Source: Oscarella lobularis (Eukaryota > Porifera > Homoscleromorpha > Homosclerophorida > Oscarellidae). From it: 64,000 nucleotides of DNA. Below the pieces are notes generated by a model. The model searched no databases, had not been told where the DNA came from, and was given only the letters and a program-made list of their open reading frames with translations. How positions within the stretch are numbered: the stretch's first letter is position 1; the number at the start of each line of letters is the position of its first letter. The stretch spans positions 1,550,001-1,614,000 of the forward strand of contig NC_089187.1 in the NCBI RefSeq assembly GCF_947507565.1, read 5' to 3'. Of the stretch, positions 31,574 to 41,229 are shown piece after piece. Position numbers and translations under genes: made by a program.

Positions 31574-33411
31574 TCCCAGATGCCGGCAGAAACGGGCAAA
31601 CTGGTTTTGCCCGGCGCGATATGCCCGGCGAGTGGAGTCGGCGATGCCCAGCGCAGCGTAGCCAGAAACTGCGCTCTCCAGCCCTGAGACAACCAGTTGA
31701 CCCGGCCGGGCTCCAGCAATTCCCAGATCTCCGCCGGCACCGACGACATCGCGGACGCCATCTGCGGGGAAAGCATACGTATATCAGCCAGCGGTCGGTT
31801 TCTTGACAAGCCGTCCGCCACAACATTCAGCGCGCCAGGTATGTGTCGCGCCCGCAGTGAGAAGGCAAACATTGCCTTCACAAACTGCAACGACCGCAGC
31901 AACGGCATCAGCGACGCGTCCCGGCTTGAACCCGAGTTGACTGCCGCCACCACGGTCGAATTATCGGACTCTATGAGCACAGACGAGCCCGTCCAGTCGC
32001 GGCCCCATACCGCTGCAGCCACCACCACCGGCGCCAATTCCTTCGCCGCGATCTTTTCCGAGCGCCAGCTGGGCGACCATTGGTGGCTGAACCAGACGCT
32101 TCCCGCGATTGCCCCGCAGCCCCATAGACCCGAGGCATCGGTCTGTACCACCACCGACGGAGTTGCCGCAATACAAGCAAAGAATCCACGTCCGTTCCAA
32201 CGCTTTAGGAACGTCGACCACCAGAGCAAATCCGCTCTTGCCTCCGCATTCAGACGAATGACGTAGTGCATCGCCGGCCGTACCATGGACAGGTCGATCA
32301 GACGCCGAACGAATGACCGCCCTGCCGGGATCGCCGTCGCGGCGTGGTGTAGTAGACCCACCAGCGAGAGTAGGTCCCTCTTAGAGCATTTTTTACGCGC
32401 CTGCCACAGGCGGATCAACCCCCGCACTCTGTCAAGCTTTTCGGCCGGCAATCGAATCTCCTGCTTCTCGGTATCCAACTCCAAACCGAGAAAGACTACG
32501 CACGTACTCGGGCCCTCCAGTTTCTGCACTGCCACGGGTACTTCTAGCTCCGCGCAGGTCTCCAGCGCGATCCTGCGATTGCGCTCGCCCGCCGCCGTTG
32601 CCGGGGAGCCCAGAAGTAAGTAATCGTCGAGGTAATGGACTCCGTCCTGGATGCCCCGGTCCAACATTATCCACAGCAGTGCATCGGCCACCGCCGAAAA
32701 GATCACCGGGGCCGAGCGAAGGCCAAACGGCAGTGCCGTGTCCACAAACACGTCGTCCCTCCATGCTACGCCAAGTAAATGCCGATCGTCCGGATGGACC
32801 GGCACGATACGGTACGCGCTTTTGATGTCAACTTTGACCAGCGATGTCCCCTTGCCCAGCCGCGCGCATCGGCGAACGGCCTTGTCCAGGCGCACGTATT
32901 CCACCGAGCAGGCTGCTGGGGAAATGCCGTCGTTAACACTCCCGCCTATCGGCGAAGACAGGTTCACAATCAGCCTCCACCTGCCCGGTGGGCCTGATTT
33001 AGGGATGACGCCAAACGGGCTCACATGAACGGCCTCGGGGTGCTGCACTGGACCGCGTAGGGCGCCCGATGCCCGCTCCTCGTCTAGGTAACGCTGCACC
33101 ACGTCGGGGTGCTCCCCAGCCGACCTCATGTTGCGAGACGGTCCTCTCTTGCACACGTGCGAGCCCCCGTGCCCGATCCGGAAACCTTCTGTCAGGCCCG
33201 CTACGATGAACTGCGCGAACGCCCGATCGGGGTGCTTCGCCAGCGCTGTCCGCCATGCTTCCACCCGCACCGGCGAGGACGACGCCCCGTCCCACTCGGG
33301 GAGCGCCTGGGACCCCGATGCGTCCGCCGTTTCAAGGGATCGCAACCGAGGCAGTAAAACGTGGTGCCCGTTGACCAAGCCACACGCATCTACGAGAGAC
33401 ATGCCCATCAC
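31570..33411 (-). CDS. Ngaro pol: reverse transcriptase and RNase H
   Basis: An intact frame of 613 codons. The reverse transcriptase is in the first half: PFGVIPKSGPPGRWRLIVNL, LVKVDIKSAYRIVPVHPDDR, LPFGLRSAPVIFSAVADALL, and the active site YLDDYLLLG. The RNase H half has VVVQTDASGLWGCGA (first Asp), AAKELAPVV (Glu), LIESDNSTVVAAVNSGSS (Asp) and HIPGALNVVADGLSR (final His and Asp). This order, with the recombinase after RNase H and no integrase or protease, is typical of the DIRS order. Upstream lies gag. The antisense plus-strand ORFs here reflect its high GC content. Confidence 0.93.
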   Translation of the reverse strand: MMGMSLVDACGLVNGHHVLLPRLRSLETADASGSQALPEWDGASSSPVRVEAWRTALAKHPDRAFAQFIVAGLTEGFRIGHGGSHVCKRGPSRNMRSAGEHPDVVQRYLDEERASGALRGPVQHPEAVHVSPFGVIPKSGPPGRWRLIVNLSSPIGGSVNDGISPAACSVEYVRLDKAVRRCARLGKGTSLVKVDIKSAYRIVPVHPDDRHLLGVAWRDDVFVDTALPFGLRSAPVIFSAVADALLWIMLDRGIQDGVHYLDDYLLLGSPATAAGERNRRIALETCAELEVPVAVQKLEGPSTCVVFLGLELDTEKQEIRLPAEKLDRVRGLIRLWQARKKCSKRDLLSLVGLLHHAATAIPAGRSFVRRLIDLSMVRPAMHYVIRLNAEARADLLWWSTFLKRWNGRGFFACIAATPSVVVQTDASGLWGCGAIAGSVWFSHQWSPSWRSEKIAAKELAPVVVAAAVWGRDWTGSSVLIESDNSTVVAAVNSGSSRDASLMPLLRSLQFVKAMFAFSLRARHIPGALNVVADGLSRNRPLADIRMLSPQMASAMSSVPAEIWELLEPGRVNWLSQGWRAQFLATLRWASPTPLAGHIAPGKTSLPVSAGIWE

Positions 33412-33599
33412 GCGCGTACCAACTGGTTGTTATACTAACAAGTCCAAACCGCAGCAAAACACAACAGACGGCTTAACGGACCCCGCCCCATGCCATACCC
33501 CGAAAACAAAACAAACGCTCGAAAACCGTTCGCGCAACACAGCGCCATTATCTAATGTCCGTAATCCAAAGCAGAACGTGCCTTCCTCTTGCCAGCTTG

Positions 33600-34355
33600 C
33601 TACTGCCCATGCGCCGCTGCGGGCAGCTTGCACGCTCCGGATTTGTGCCCCTCGGCGCCGCACTTTGCACAAACGTGTGCAAACACACAGTCAGCCCCGT
33701 AGCTGCAACCCTCTTTGCCAAAATTGAACTGTCGGCAAAACTTTGCGGCTGGTGACTTTTTCGTCTTAAGTGGTTTCGCTTTCGACGGGCGATAAACCAC
33801 ATCCGCTGCCGGGGCCAGCGCGCACTCCTCTGTTGCGTGATCGGCCTCAAGGCAATGGTCACATACTACCGGGGTCTTTGCCCCGGCGTGCTTTGTCGAC
33901 CAGAAAGTGCCGCCGCATATCGCTGTCTGGAGTGACGTCCAGGCGTTTGACGGGTATGCCCCGGCCTGCATGCGGAATTGCTGGTCGTATGCTCTCCAGC
34001 CCGTTCCGCCGCACCGCTGCGCCTCCCGCACCAGCACGCGCAGGTATGCCATCAGCTCTGTGGAGCAATCTGGCTGGTGCGAGAGCACGACCGCTGCGAA
34101 AGCGGCATATGCCTGAACCCAGGACAGAAGGGACGTCAGCCGCCGTATCGGCGAGCGCACTGACTGCCACCCCGCCGCCATGTTCCTCTCGCCATCCCTG
34201 CGCATTAGCTCAATATTGTCCGGGAGCAACTCCGAGAAATCGATATATTCTCCGGACAGAATTTTGTCGACCGCCCTTCCCGGCACCAGCGGGAGAGCCT
34301 CTCTCATGAAGAAGGGGGCCGAGCGAGCCTTTTTTGCCGCCGGAGCCATATCCAT
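33600..34355 (-). CDS. Ngaro gag-like protein, zinc-knuckle half
   Basis: A frame of 251 codons. A helical capsid-like region (LVPGRAVDKILSGEYIDFSE, LTSLLSWVQAYAAFAAVVLS) is followed by a zinc region: CDHCLEADHATEEC, a CCCH finger (C-x9-C-x5-C-x3-H in FCRQFNFGKEGC...CVFAH) and a perfect knuckle C-x2-C-x4-H-x4-C (CAKCGAEGHKSGAC). It would bind element RNA. The ATG directly follows a TAG in the same frame, so this may be the downstream half of a longer gag cut by one amber codon or by shifts. Confidence 0.82.
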   Translation of the reverse strand: MDMAPAAKKARSAPFFMREALPLVPGRAVDKILSGEYIDFSELLPDNIELMRRDGERNMAAGWQSVRSPIRRLTSLLSWVQAYAAFAAVVLSHQPDCSTELMAYLRVLVREAQRCGGTGWRAYDQQFRMQAGAYPSNAWTSLQTAICGGTFWSTKHAGAKTPVVCDHCLEADHATEECALAPAADVVYRPSKAKPLKTKKSPAAKFCRQFNFGKEGCSYGADCVFAHVCAKCGAEGHKSGACKLPAAAHGQ

Positions 34356-35246
34356 CTATCCGGGAGGTGTGGTCCACGCCGAAAGCGTCCATTGCGCCGA
34401 CGCCGTCCCGCCTCCGGGTGCATCGTGACCCGCGCCCAGCCCTGGTTGAGGCCCGTCGCTGACAGACCAACGCCCGCACCCGGCACTCCGGGTGGCGGCG
34501 GCTGCACCACCGCCGCGCCGCTCGGTGTCGATCCCGACGCCGACGCAAAACGCACCGCGCTCTCGCCCTGAGGGCGTAGGCCAGACCCAAACGTGAACCC
34601 GCCCCTTAGCGGGAACTGGGACGCTCCCCTCACGCCTGGTCGAGAGCCTGCCGCCGCCGTCTGTGTTCGGCCCAACGCTGATAACAGACTCGCCGAGGGC
34701 AGACTTCCCAGCCCGCCTCTTCCTATGCCACCTGTGGGAAGTGCGCCAGGCTGAGCCCCGCCTATCACCCCTCCCGCGGGCGCGCCACTGTTCCCGCCAA
34801 GATGGGACGTTTGGGCGCCAACCGCTGGCTTTCCCTGGCCGAGCGCCAACGCGCCCAAACTGGGACCCCGATACGGAGTGCGATCGGCAACGCCGTCGCA
34901 ACCGCTGAACCAACCCCTGCCTACCTGCGCGCGTCAATGTGTTTTCCGCCACCACTGACTGCACGAACGCGCGTAATGGAACGCGACGGCCGTCGGCTGT
35001 CTGCAGCAGGATGTCCGATTGTTGGGGCTGCGATCCCAACACTCCCGTCGTCGGTGTCGTCGAGGCCGACTGTAGCGTGGGAACGGGTAAGCTTGACGTC
35101 AGCGGAGAGGACGTGGCAGCGGCCACGGGCGCGGCCGAAAGCGGCGTCGACGTACCCGCCGAGGCGGCCGGGGCCAACGGCGTTGTCCGTGTCTGACTGC
35201 GCGTGAGCATTCCCGCTCCTGTTGTCGTCCGCGTTTGCTGTTCCAT
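34304..35246 (-). pseudogene. Ngaro gag N-terminal region, frames mixed
   Basis: The ATG at 35,246 opens a Ser/Thr/Pro-rich start (MEQQTRTTTGAGMLTRSQTR) and LLQTADGRRVPLRAFVQSVV. From about 34,860 the more protein-like reading is in another frame (GGNSGAPAGGVIGGAQPG, then FPLRGGFTFGSGLRPQGESA) and must return near 34,390. Gly/Pro/Ser-rich and GC-rich, so several frames stay open by chance. Confidence 0.6.
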
Positions 35247-35266
35247 CGAGAGAGTTGCAAAAGAAA

Positions 35267-35398
35267 GTTGAGTAGTGATAATTTTCGCGCGCTGGCAGCC
35301 TGACGACTGACTCCTACGCTGCCAGCGCGCGCCTTATCTATTTTCCCCCGATATCCCGGATATCAACCGCGTCTAACTGGGTGGGGGTTAGACTTCAC
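35267..35398 (-). repeat. Ngaro split direct repeat A1 (5' end)
   Basis: The 5' end of the element. It contains the same 13-bp hairpin (35,287-35,299 with 35,318-35,330) as A2. Confidence 0.9.
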
Positions 35399-35539
35399 AT
35401 AATTTTTTTCACTGGTGCTGGTTTGACGCCGTTTCAAGTCGCTTTGTCTTATTTACAATTTGTCTGTGCACGCTTTGTTTTGATTTCTTAATTAATAGTG
35501 TTCATAGGCTTTCCTATAAGTACGTGTCTCAACTCTTGA

Positions 35540-36036
35540 ATGCTACTAAGGCGGTGCAACGCCTGTGGAGCAAACAAAGCCGCTCAAAATTACTGTTCCG
35601 TTTGCGGGGAGATACAGGAGCGAAAAGGATTCGATGTCAGCTTCTCTAAGTACCTCTGCTCTGACGGCTCCTCAGGTGTACACTCACGTGAGGCCACCGA
35701 AGACGCTTCTTCCGATTGGTACGTCATTGCGGTAAGGGTCACACAAAGGCGAAGCGACTACGTCTACATTACGAAGACGTTCTAGAAAGCAGGTTTGGAA
35801 GACGTTCGGCTGGTGAGAAAAAGGACGTCGTAGACATTAAACGGTCAAGTGCAGTATTAGTGCGATGCAGAGCTCGTTTATTTGGAGGTGTGGTTCGTGC
35901 GTACATAAATATATCAATGAAAATGCACGGGCTTTCGTTCAGTCTTGAGACGCTCTCGCTGGCGACTTCGCCAATGCAGCCGGCTTTAGCCAATGTGATA
36001 CTATATCACAAACTTGGACAAACAGAGGCAAATTGA
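35540..36036 (+). CDS. Zinc-ribbon-like ORF, unknown
   Basis: 35,540-35,785 reads LLRRCNACGANKAAQNYCSV: two C-x2-C pairs spaced like a zinc ribbon, then GEIQERKGFDVSF. A second frame from about 35,745 (GHTKAKRLRLHYEDVLESRF, then GRRSAGEKKDVVDIKRSS) also looks coding and could be joined by an intron near 35,735. No family recognised. May be a remnant. Confidence 0.3.
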
Positions 36037-36104
36037 TAAATACGAAACTATGAATAAAATATATTAAATTGCATAATGCTTGAAAACTGGTATGTCTCAG
36101 AAGC

Positions 36105-36297
36105 TCTCAGACAGGGTCTCAGACAGGGTCTCAAGACGGGGTCTCCGTAGGTCTTACTAGAAGTCTCGGTAGGTCTCAATAGGGGCCTCGGTACGTCTCA
36201 ATAGGGGTCTCAATATGTCTCATATGGGGTCTCAGTATGTCTCAAAAGGGTTCTCAATATGTCTCAGCCGGTCTCGGTATGACTCAGACGGGGTGAG
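36105..36297 (+). repeat. GGTCTC-rich minisatellite
   Basis: About 20-25-bp units of GGTCTCAATATGTCTCA type, repeated about nine times with drift. Confidence 0.85.
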
Positions 36298-37411
36298 ATT
36301 CTATATTGCTTTAGTTTGACGTTCTCTGCAGTGAAACTACGCGGCAGCGAAAGGAGACGTCATCGTTCGGCGGCAAAGTCGACGAACGCAAAGTTCCCAG
36401 CCATTGGAAAGATCTTTCCATCGAGAGGTTGTCGGCCGATTATAGCCAGAATGATGCGAGCAATTGCTCCATTGATGCAGGAACTTGAGTTTGGAGGTAG
36501 CCCTTGCAGAGAACCTACTGAGCTTTTTTACTTTGTTTAACATTAGTTTGTTCCTACTTTATTTCTGAAACTTCTGCAGATGAATGCCCGTCGAAGCTGA
36601 CGCGACGCGCTGAAAGGAGCGGTGAAAGGTTGGCGATTAATTCGCTGCAAAGCTATTTTTTTGTAACAGCTGCGTTTCCGTAAGTAGGCTGTCGTTTTCG
36701 GAATGCGCAGCAGTGATCGTTTTCCGACGAGTCGTTCGGCAGCATCGTTCCTTTCCGATTGCTCCTTCCGTGATTACGCAAACGCTGTATCCTCCGCCGC
36801 TATTCAAGCACCGACACCTAAGGCTATTGCATCTCCCGCGATTGACGAAACGACTGCTAGCGAGAATGCGTCTGCCGCCTATCGATCGACGACTCGTAGC
36901 GATAATGCCATGGCCGCAATTCCAGCAAGGCCTCCCAGTTTAGCCACGACCAATTCTGGCACAGATGCCACTGCCGATATTAGAGCATCTTGTTGGCTTG
37001 CGCAGCGCGATCGATAGAGCCGCGACCGATTTTGTTTGGTTTCGGTTGTCGTCGTGTTTTCCCATGCGGGCGCGGGGTACCCACGTCGTGCGACATTTTT
37101 ATGACCCGCGGTGGACTTAACGGGAAGATTGGGATGTGGCGAGCGGACGACGTCGATGCCGCTCGGTTGGCTTGGCCGGAGATCCGGGCGCGTGGCGTTG
37201 TGGTTGAGTTGGTGGTGGCCGACAGCGGGCGGCCGACAGCGGGCGACATAGGAGACCGATGGGCACGACAGACGGCTGATCTGAGGCGAGGCTGGCTTGG
37301 TGGGCGGTGGCGCTAATCGGTCGTCTGGGGCGTTTCTAGGAAAAATCCCTGTGGTAGACGACGTTCTCGTGACGAACGGAGAAGCGGGCGCGTCAGCGGC
37401 GGGAGCGGGCG
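36298..37411. other. No gene that can be defended
   Basis: Ala/Arg-rich open frames on both strands at 36,700-37,490 are composition-driven. Some plus-strand text near 37,340-37,440 (VDDVLVTNGEAGASAAGAGV) may be the Ala-rich start of the gag-like fragment that follows. Confidence 0.35.
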
Positions 37412-37939
37412 TTGCTTCCGCCGTTGGGCGGCCATCGGAGGTGCTGCGTACGAGGGAAAAAAGAGGCGGTGTCGCTGCTAGCGAAAGCGCCAAAAGGGGC
37501 GGCGTTCGAGAAAGCTGCCACGCCGGCGACTTTTATCCTGGACGAAGGCGTCGCTATTCCAAGAAAGGTGGAGGCACGTATTGTGTCCAAGCAGTTTGTG
37601 GACATGACGGAGGTCGTGGCGGAGAACGTCAGCCCGGTGGCCACGCTGAAGGAGGCCAATCCGTTGAGTGATCTAGTTCCGGGAACCCGCAGAAAGCTCT
37701 ACCCTGTTCCGGATCTGACGAGTTGGGCCACCTGCTTTACGGCAAACACAATCATTCGGTGTTCAAGACATTGCGACGACGCGACGATGCTGCTCGCCTA
37801 CCTGCGGCTGATTTTGAAGGAGACGATGAGTCAGACGATGAATCAGAGCATCCAGACGAAAGCATCAGGTTCCATAGAGATGTGGGCCAAGATGTGGGCG
37901 ATCTCTACAAAGATTGAACTTCGGAACCCAAACGAATAG
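37412..37939 (+). pseudogene. gag-like retroelement fragment
   Basis: The 175-codon frame contains IPRKVEARIVSKQFVDMTEV, then LYPVPDLTSWATCFTANTII and MLLAYLRLILKE. The pattern (a basic patch, KI..G.FVDM.E, a PDL.TW..CF motif, then LMAYLR) is like gag of DIRS/Ngaro and related retroelements and resembles the Ngaro gag here (VDKILSGEYIDFSELLP...SWVQAYAAF...LMAYLRVL). No pol follows; a scrap. Confidence 0.5.
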
Positions 37940-39059
37940 CTTTGTTTTTGACTTGCCTGTTATATTGCCTCACGTCGTGTACTCAAAATGGTTGTTCGCA
38001 TATAAGCGCATGCGCCTATATCGGAAAGAACACGTTTAATTTGTCGTGAAAGCCTGTTTTCACGTCGAAGCGCAAGCGCTTTTATGTGTGGTAATCCGGT
38101 TTGCGCAAAAAACTTTACTTGCGCAACAAAAAATATTCGTTCGCAACAGCCGCGCCCGCGCAATGAGGAATGCGCAATAGCTTTATCACGGGATTTTGTG
38201 CGCTGAGCGGACTTGTCACGCGCTCTACTGGCAGGAGAATGAACTGCCAGCGTCGTCAAGACAGCGCCGCTCGCCGATCGTGCGTTTATCCGCGCAAGGA
38301 GAACATGAGACGACGGTCAGATGGCGCAGTCGTTGCCTTTCGTCATGTCGCTCAACGCCTGACAACGAATTGCTCAACAAACGTCGTTCTCGGTCAAGTT
38401 GGCCCTTCACCAAGACAACAGTGCGGTTCTCTGTACGATGCTTCACTCATGAAAGTGTAGAGGACGTTCTTGCTAGTGTTAGTGAGCTGTCAAGCAAAGA
38501 AGTCTCTCCTTCACGGGTTAAGAACGGAGCGAGAACCAATTCGCGGACTCAGGTTTCCTTCGTCGGGTGACGACGAGGTTCACCGGCTACGTTGTGGTAT
38601 GCTCGTATATAACGAGGTTACGTCAATAGTGACTAGATACTTAAAAGGTGGCAATTTCGTTCGTTCGACAAGACTAATGAATTGTTTACTATCCTGTATA
38701 TACAAATTTTTAGTCTGAGCAATCGGGTTCATAATATGGTCTAGGTAATCGATTAGATAATCTCTCTGTTGGCTTGGAACACCCAGATGCTATAGGTCGG
38801 TATTTATAGAATTTTTATGAATTTTTTGGTACAAAGTTTGTGTTTCGCTCTTACGTCTGTAGGGTCTCGTCGAAGGTAATCTGAAGTGACGCCGTCAATG
38901 ACGTGTTTTTCTAACGCTTTATCAACGTAGTCGTTGATCGCAAGTACGAGAGACAATATGAGATCTCCTGATAGAATTTCGTAAGTCCGTTCGTCCGATA
39001 GGTGAAGGATCGCTAGCTGGTAATATTCAAAACGACGACTTGTGATCCTTTATCTGCTA
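37940..39059. other. No recognisable gene
   Basis: Short frames only. The 38,060-38,190 stretch is rich in GCGCAA-type words. Confidence 0.35.
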
Positions 39060-39370
39060 TACGGTCCAAGGCCCTTTGACATTTCCAAAGACGCACCGCT
39101 ACTCCCGCAGGCTTTTCGTATTTACAAAGATACGCGCTTTGAAATGGGAAAAGTTGCTAATGATCTAATTCCGCAACAAGGACGGGGTTGACTGCGGCGG
39201 TCCTTCACGTTTTTGTACCAAGGATTCAGTCCATTAAGGCTATTCAGCTGAAAGAAGAGAGATTAAATCAGGAGTTCGCTGAGAAGATGCAGGAAATAGG
39301 CGAAGAACTAGAGGAGACTTACGACTCTGATCAAGAAGATCAAAAAGAAGATTTAGAAGAAGTCGATTAA
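39060..39370 (+). CDS. Possible last two exons of an unknown gene
   Basis: 39,072-39,160 reads GPFDISKDAPLLPQAFRIYK then DTRFEMGK, and a different frame from about 39,226 reads IKAIQLKEERLNQEFAEKMQ, then a Glu/Asp-rich end DSDQEDQKEDLEEVD with TAA at 39,370. A donor GTTGCTAA near 39,152 and acceptor GATTCAG near 39,231 would join them. Unknown protein with a coiled-coil and acidic tail. Confidence 0.3.
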
Positions 39371-39561
39371 GTCGAAAATTAATAGGACTCACATATAGAA
39401 GCGATGAGGCTACCAAAGAATAAATACCATGCCCATGTGAAATACCATGCGCCAATTGAACGCCACCGTCTCGCTCGTACGAAAAATTAGAGCACCATGG
39501 CGTTCTATTCGAGGAAATACAGTCATTAAAGAAAAAGATTCGTATAAACGTTTGTTCAGGG

Positions 39562-39808
39562 TGTTCTAAAATAGACACTGTTCTAAAATAGTGCCATCTA
39601 AGGAGGAACTATATTAGAACGGGACTATATTAGAACAGACGCTGTTTCAACGTGCACCCATGCAGGCCATGCACGGTAGCTACCAGGCGGTGACTGGCAT
39701 GAGTCTTCATCTGTTTCTGTACTGAAATAGGTTGTTCTAAAATAGACCCTGTTCTAAAATAGTGCCATCTTAGAAGGAACTATATTAGAACAGGACTATA
39801 TAAGAACT
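39562..39808. repeat. Nested-palindrome modules (two copies, about 76 bp each)
   Basis: 39,562-39,637 and 39,732-39,808. Each holds GTTCTAAAATAG twice on one arm and CTATATTAGAAC twice on the other, around GTGCCATCT-AGGA. A decayed third piece is at 40,023-40,058. Confidence 0.85.
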
Positions 39809-40029
39809 GAAAGTTATTGTCCCATTTTCACCCTCTTGGTATGACAAGACGTCCCAATCAATAAAAAATAAATTTCATCACTGTACAGTATGTATGCTGG
39901 TGTGAAACGTCGTAAACTTTTTCTAAAAATCGCCAATTGAGTTACGGGGCCGTTGTCAGGGATGGTTACGTATCTTAACCTAGTTAGCTACTACGCAAGC
40001 ACCTTACATCATTGAGCGTTGCTGTTCTA

Positions 40030-41228
40030 TTAAATATAGTCCCGATCTAATATAGTGACTTCACAGCACTTGAAGATTTGTACTTGAGATAAAGACACAG
40101 CCGAATTACCGATGGATGCCAGCGTATCTGACGGCGATCCTTCACTTGTAATGCCTGAATTTGCTACTTCCAAAAAGACACGTAAAAGTGAACTGTCAGA
40201 GCATCCGTCCATTACTTCCTGGATCTTTTCTTTCATGATACTTTCGATGTCTTGGAGCCCGTCATCATCCAATACAACACCGGATGTTTCTAGCGACTTT
40301 TGAGCCATTCTTTTTGTATTTTAGTTCGGTTGAATTGAGGCGTGACTTTGTATTCTTTATGCGGAGACGTCTTTCCGGCGTGTTAAGGTACCGGAAATTG
40401 GTATTGCTGTCACTTCTAAGTGAACTACCAGGTGACTTCTGCATTTCTTTTAAACGCTTAGAAGCTTTCAGAAGCGTGCCACGGTATTTTCTGCAGCTGC
40501 AACACCGCGCAAGTAGAGGACTTAACTGTTTGGCATTCAGTTGATTTTGGATACTGTGCAGTGATGCTGGCTGCAGTAGTTTTTTCCGCGAGGAGAGAGA
40601 AGCCTTCCTTTTTTTTTTGCAATTGCGAGATCCAAAAAAAGTCATTTCCTGGACAAAAAGAAGCTGAGCTCACTCTCGTTAAAAGATCATAGACTGTGCT
40701 GTGTGCTGCAGGCTGCAGGTGATACGGTTAGGAAGAGATCTGAATATAGGATTGGTGAGGGGCGCGGGGCGGTCAAAACAGCAAACACGCCAAGTGAGGT
40801 CGGTGTCAATTATGACGTTGTGGGAGGCGGCAGTCTCGCCGGTCTCAGTTGAAAGTAAGTTAAACTTGTAAATGTGCAGCCCTTCCAACGTTTTTTCCAA
40901 AGTCCTTTCAGTAGTCAGGACTATCGACGTTTCACTGATTCAAGAGTATCCTTTTCAGCTGATGGTTGGGCCTAAAGATTATGAATGTTCCACATCACTT
41001 ATAATTTTGTGTGTACTCTACCTTTACCTTTTCGGACTTTTTCCTGTAACGCCTTTTTTTTGGCCTACCAGACTGCTCATACTTCGGCGTCTTGGTCGAA
41101 TTTTTTGGTGGGATTGACAAAGAAAATTTTCTTTTCCCCATGTTCAGTCGGCCGCGGGATACAGTAGACATTACTTTTGAACTGTTATATAGTTTTGCAA
41201 ATCTTCGGGAAAGTCGGTAAAATACCAC
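40030..41228 (-). pseudogene. Transposase-like gene, several pieces
   Basis: Minus-strand pieces: 41,228-40,995 (basic, GRPKKRRYRKKSEKV); 40,900-40,679 (HNVIIDTDLTWRVCCFDRPA); 40,645-40,310 (CCSCRKYRGTLLKASKRLKE, then SDSNTNFRYLNTPERRLRIK); and, after a one-base slip in an A-run at about 40,312, MAQKSLETSGVVLDDDGLQD then IESIMKEKIQEVM. The words NTNYRYL.TPE, GV.LD...DL..IM and GRPKK are ones I recall together in transposon-encoded proteins of corals and molluscs, but I cannot name the superfamily. No catalytic core remains. Confidence 0.45.
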
Positions 41229-41229
41229 G

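Larger units (their letters stand above)
30086..35398 (-). mobile_element. Ngaro-type tyrosine-recombinase retrotransposon (5.3 kb)
   Basis: In minus-strand order: A1 (35,398-35,267), gag (35,246-33,600), pol with reverse transcriptase and RNase H (33,411-31,570), tyrosine recombinase (31,573-30,743), then B1 (30,561-30,425), A2 (30,424-30,290), a 67-bp spacer and B2 (30,222-30,086). Split direct repeats A1...B1-A2-B2 are the signature of Ngaro elements in the DIRS order, which integrate through a circular form by recombinase rather than integrase. The element is much more GC-rich than its flanks. Frameshifts in gag and the recombinase make it inactive. Confidence 0.92.

Noticed and set aside
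31697-33727. Plus-strand ORFs over the Ngaro element
   Set aside because: Antisense shadows of a GC-rich pol/gag; no domains.
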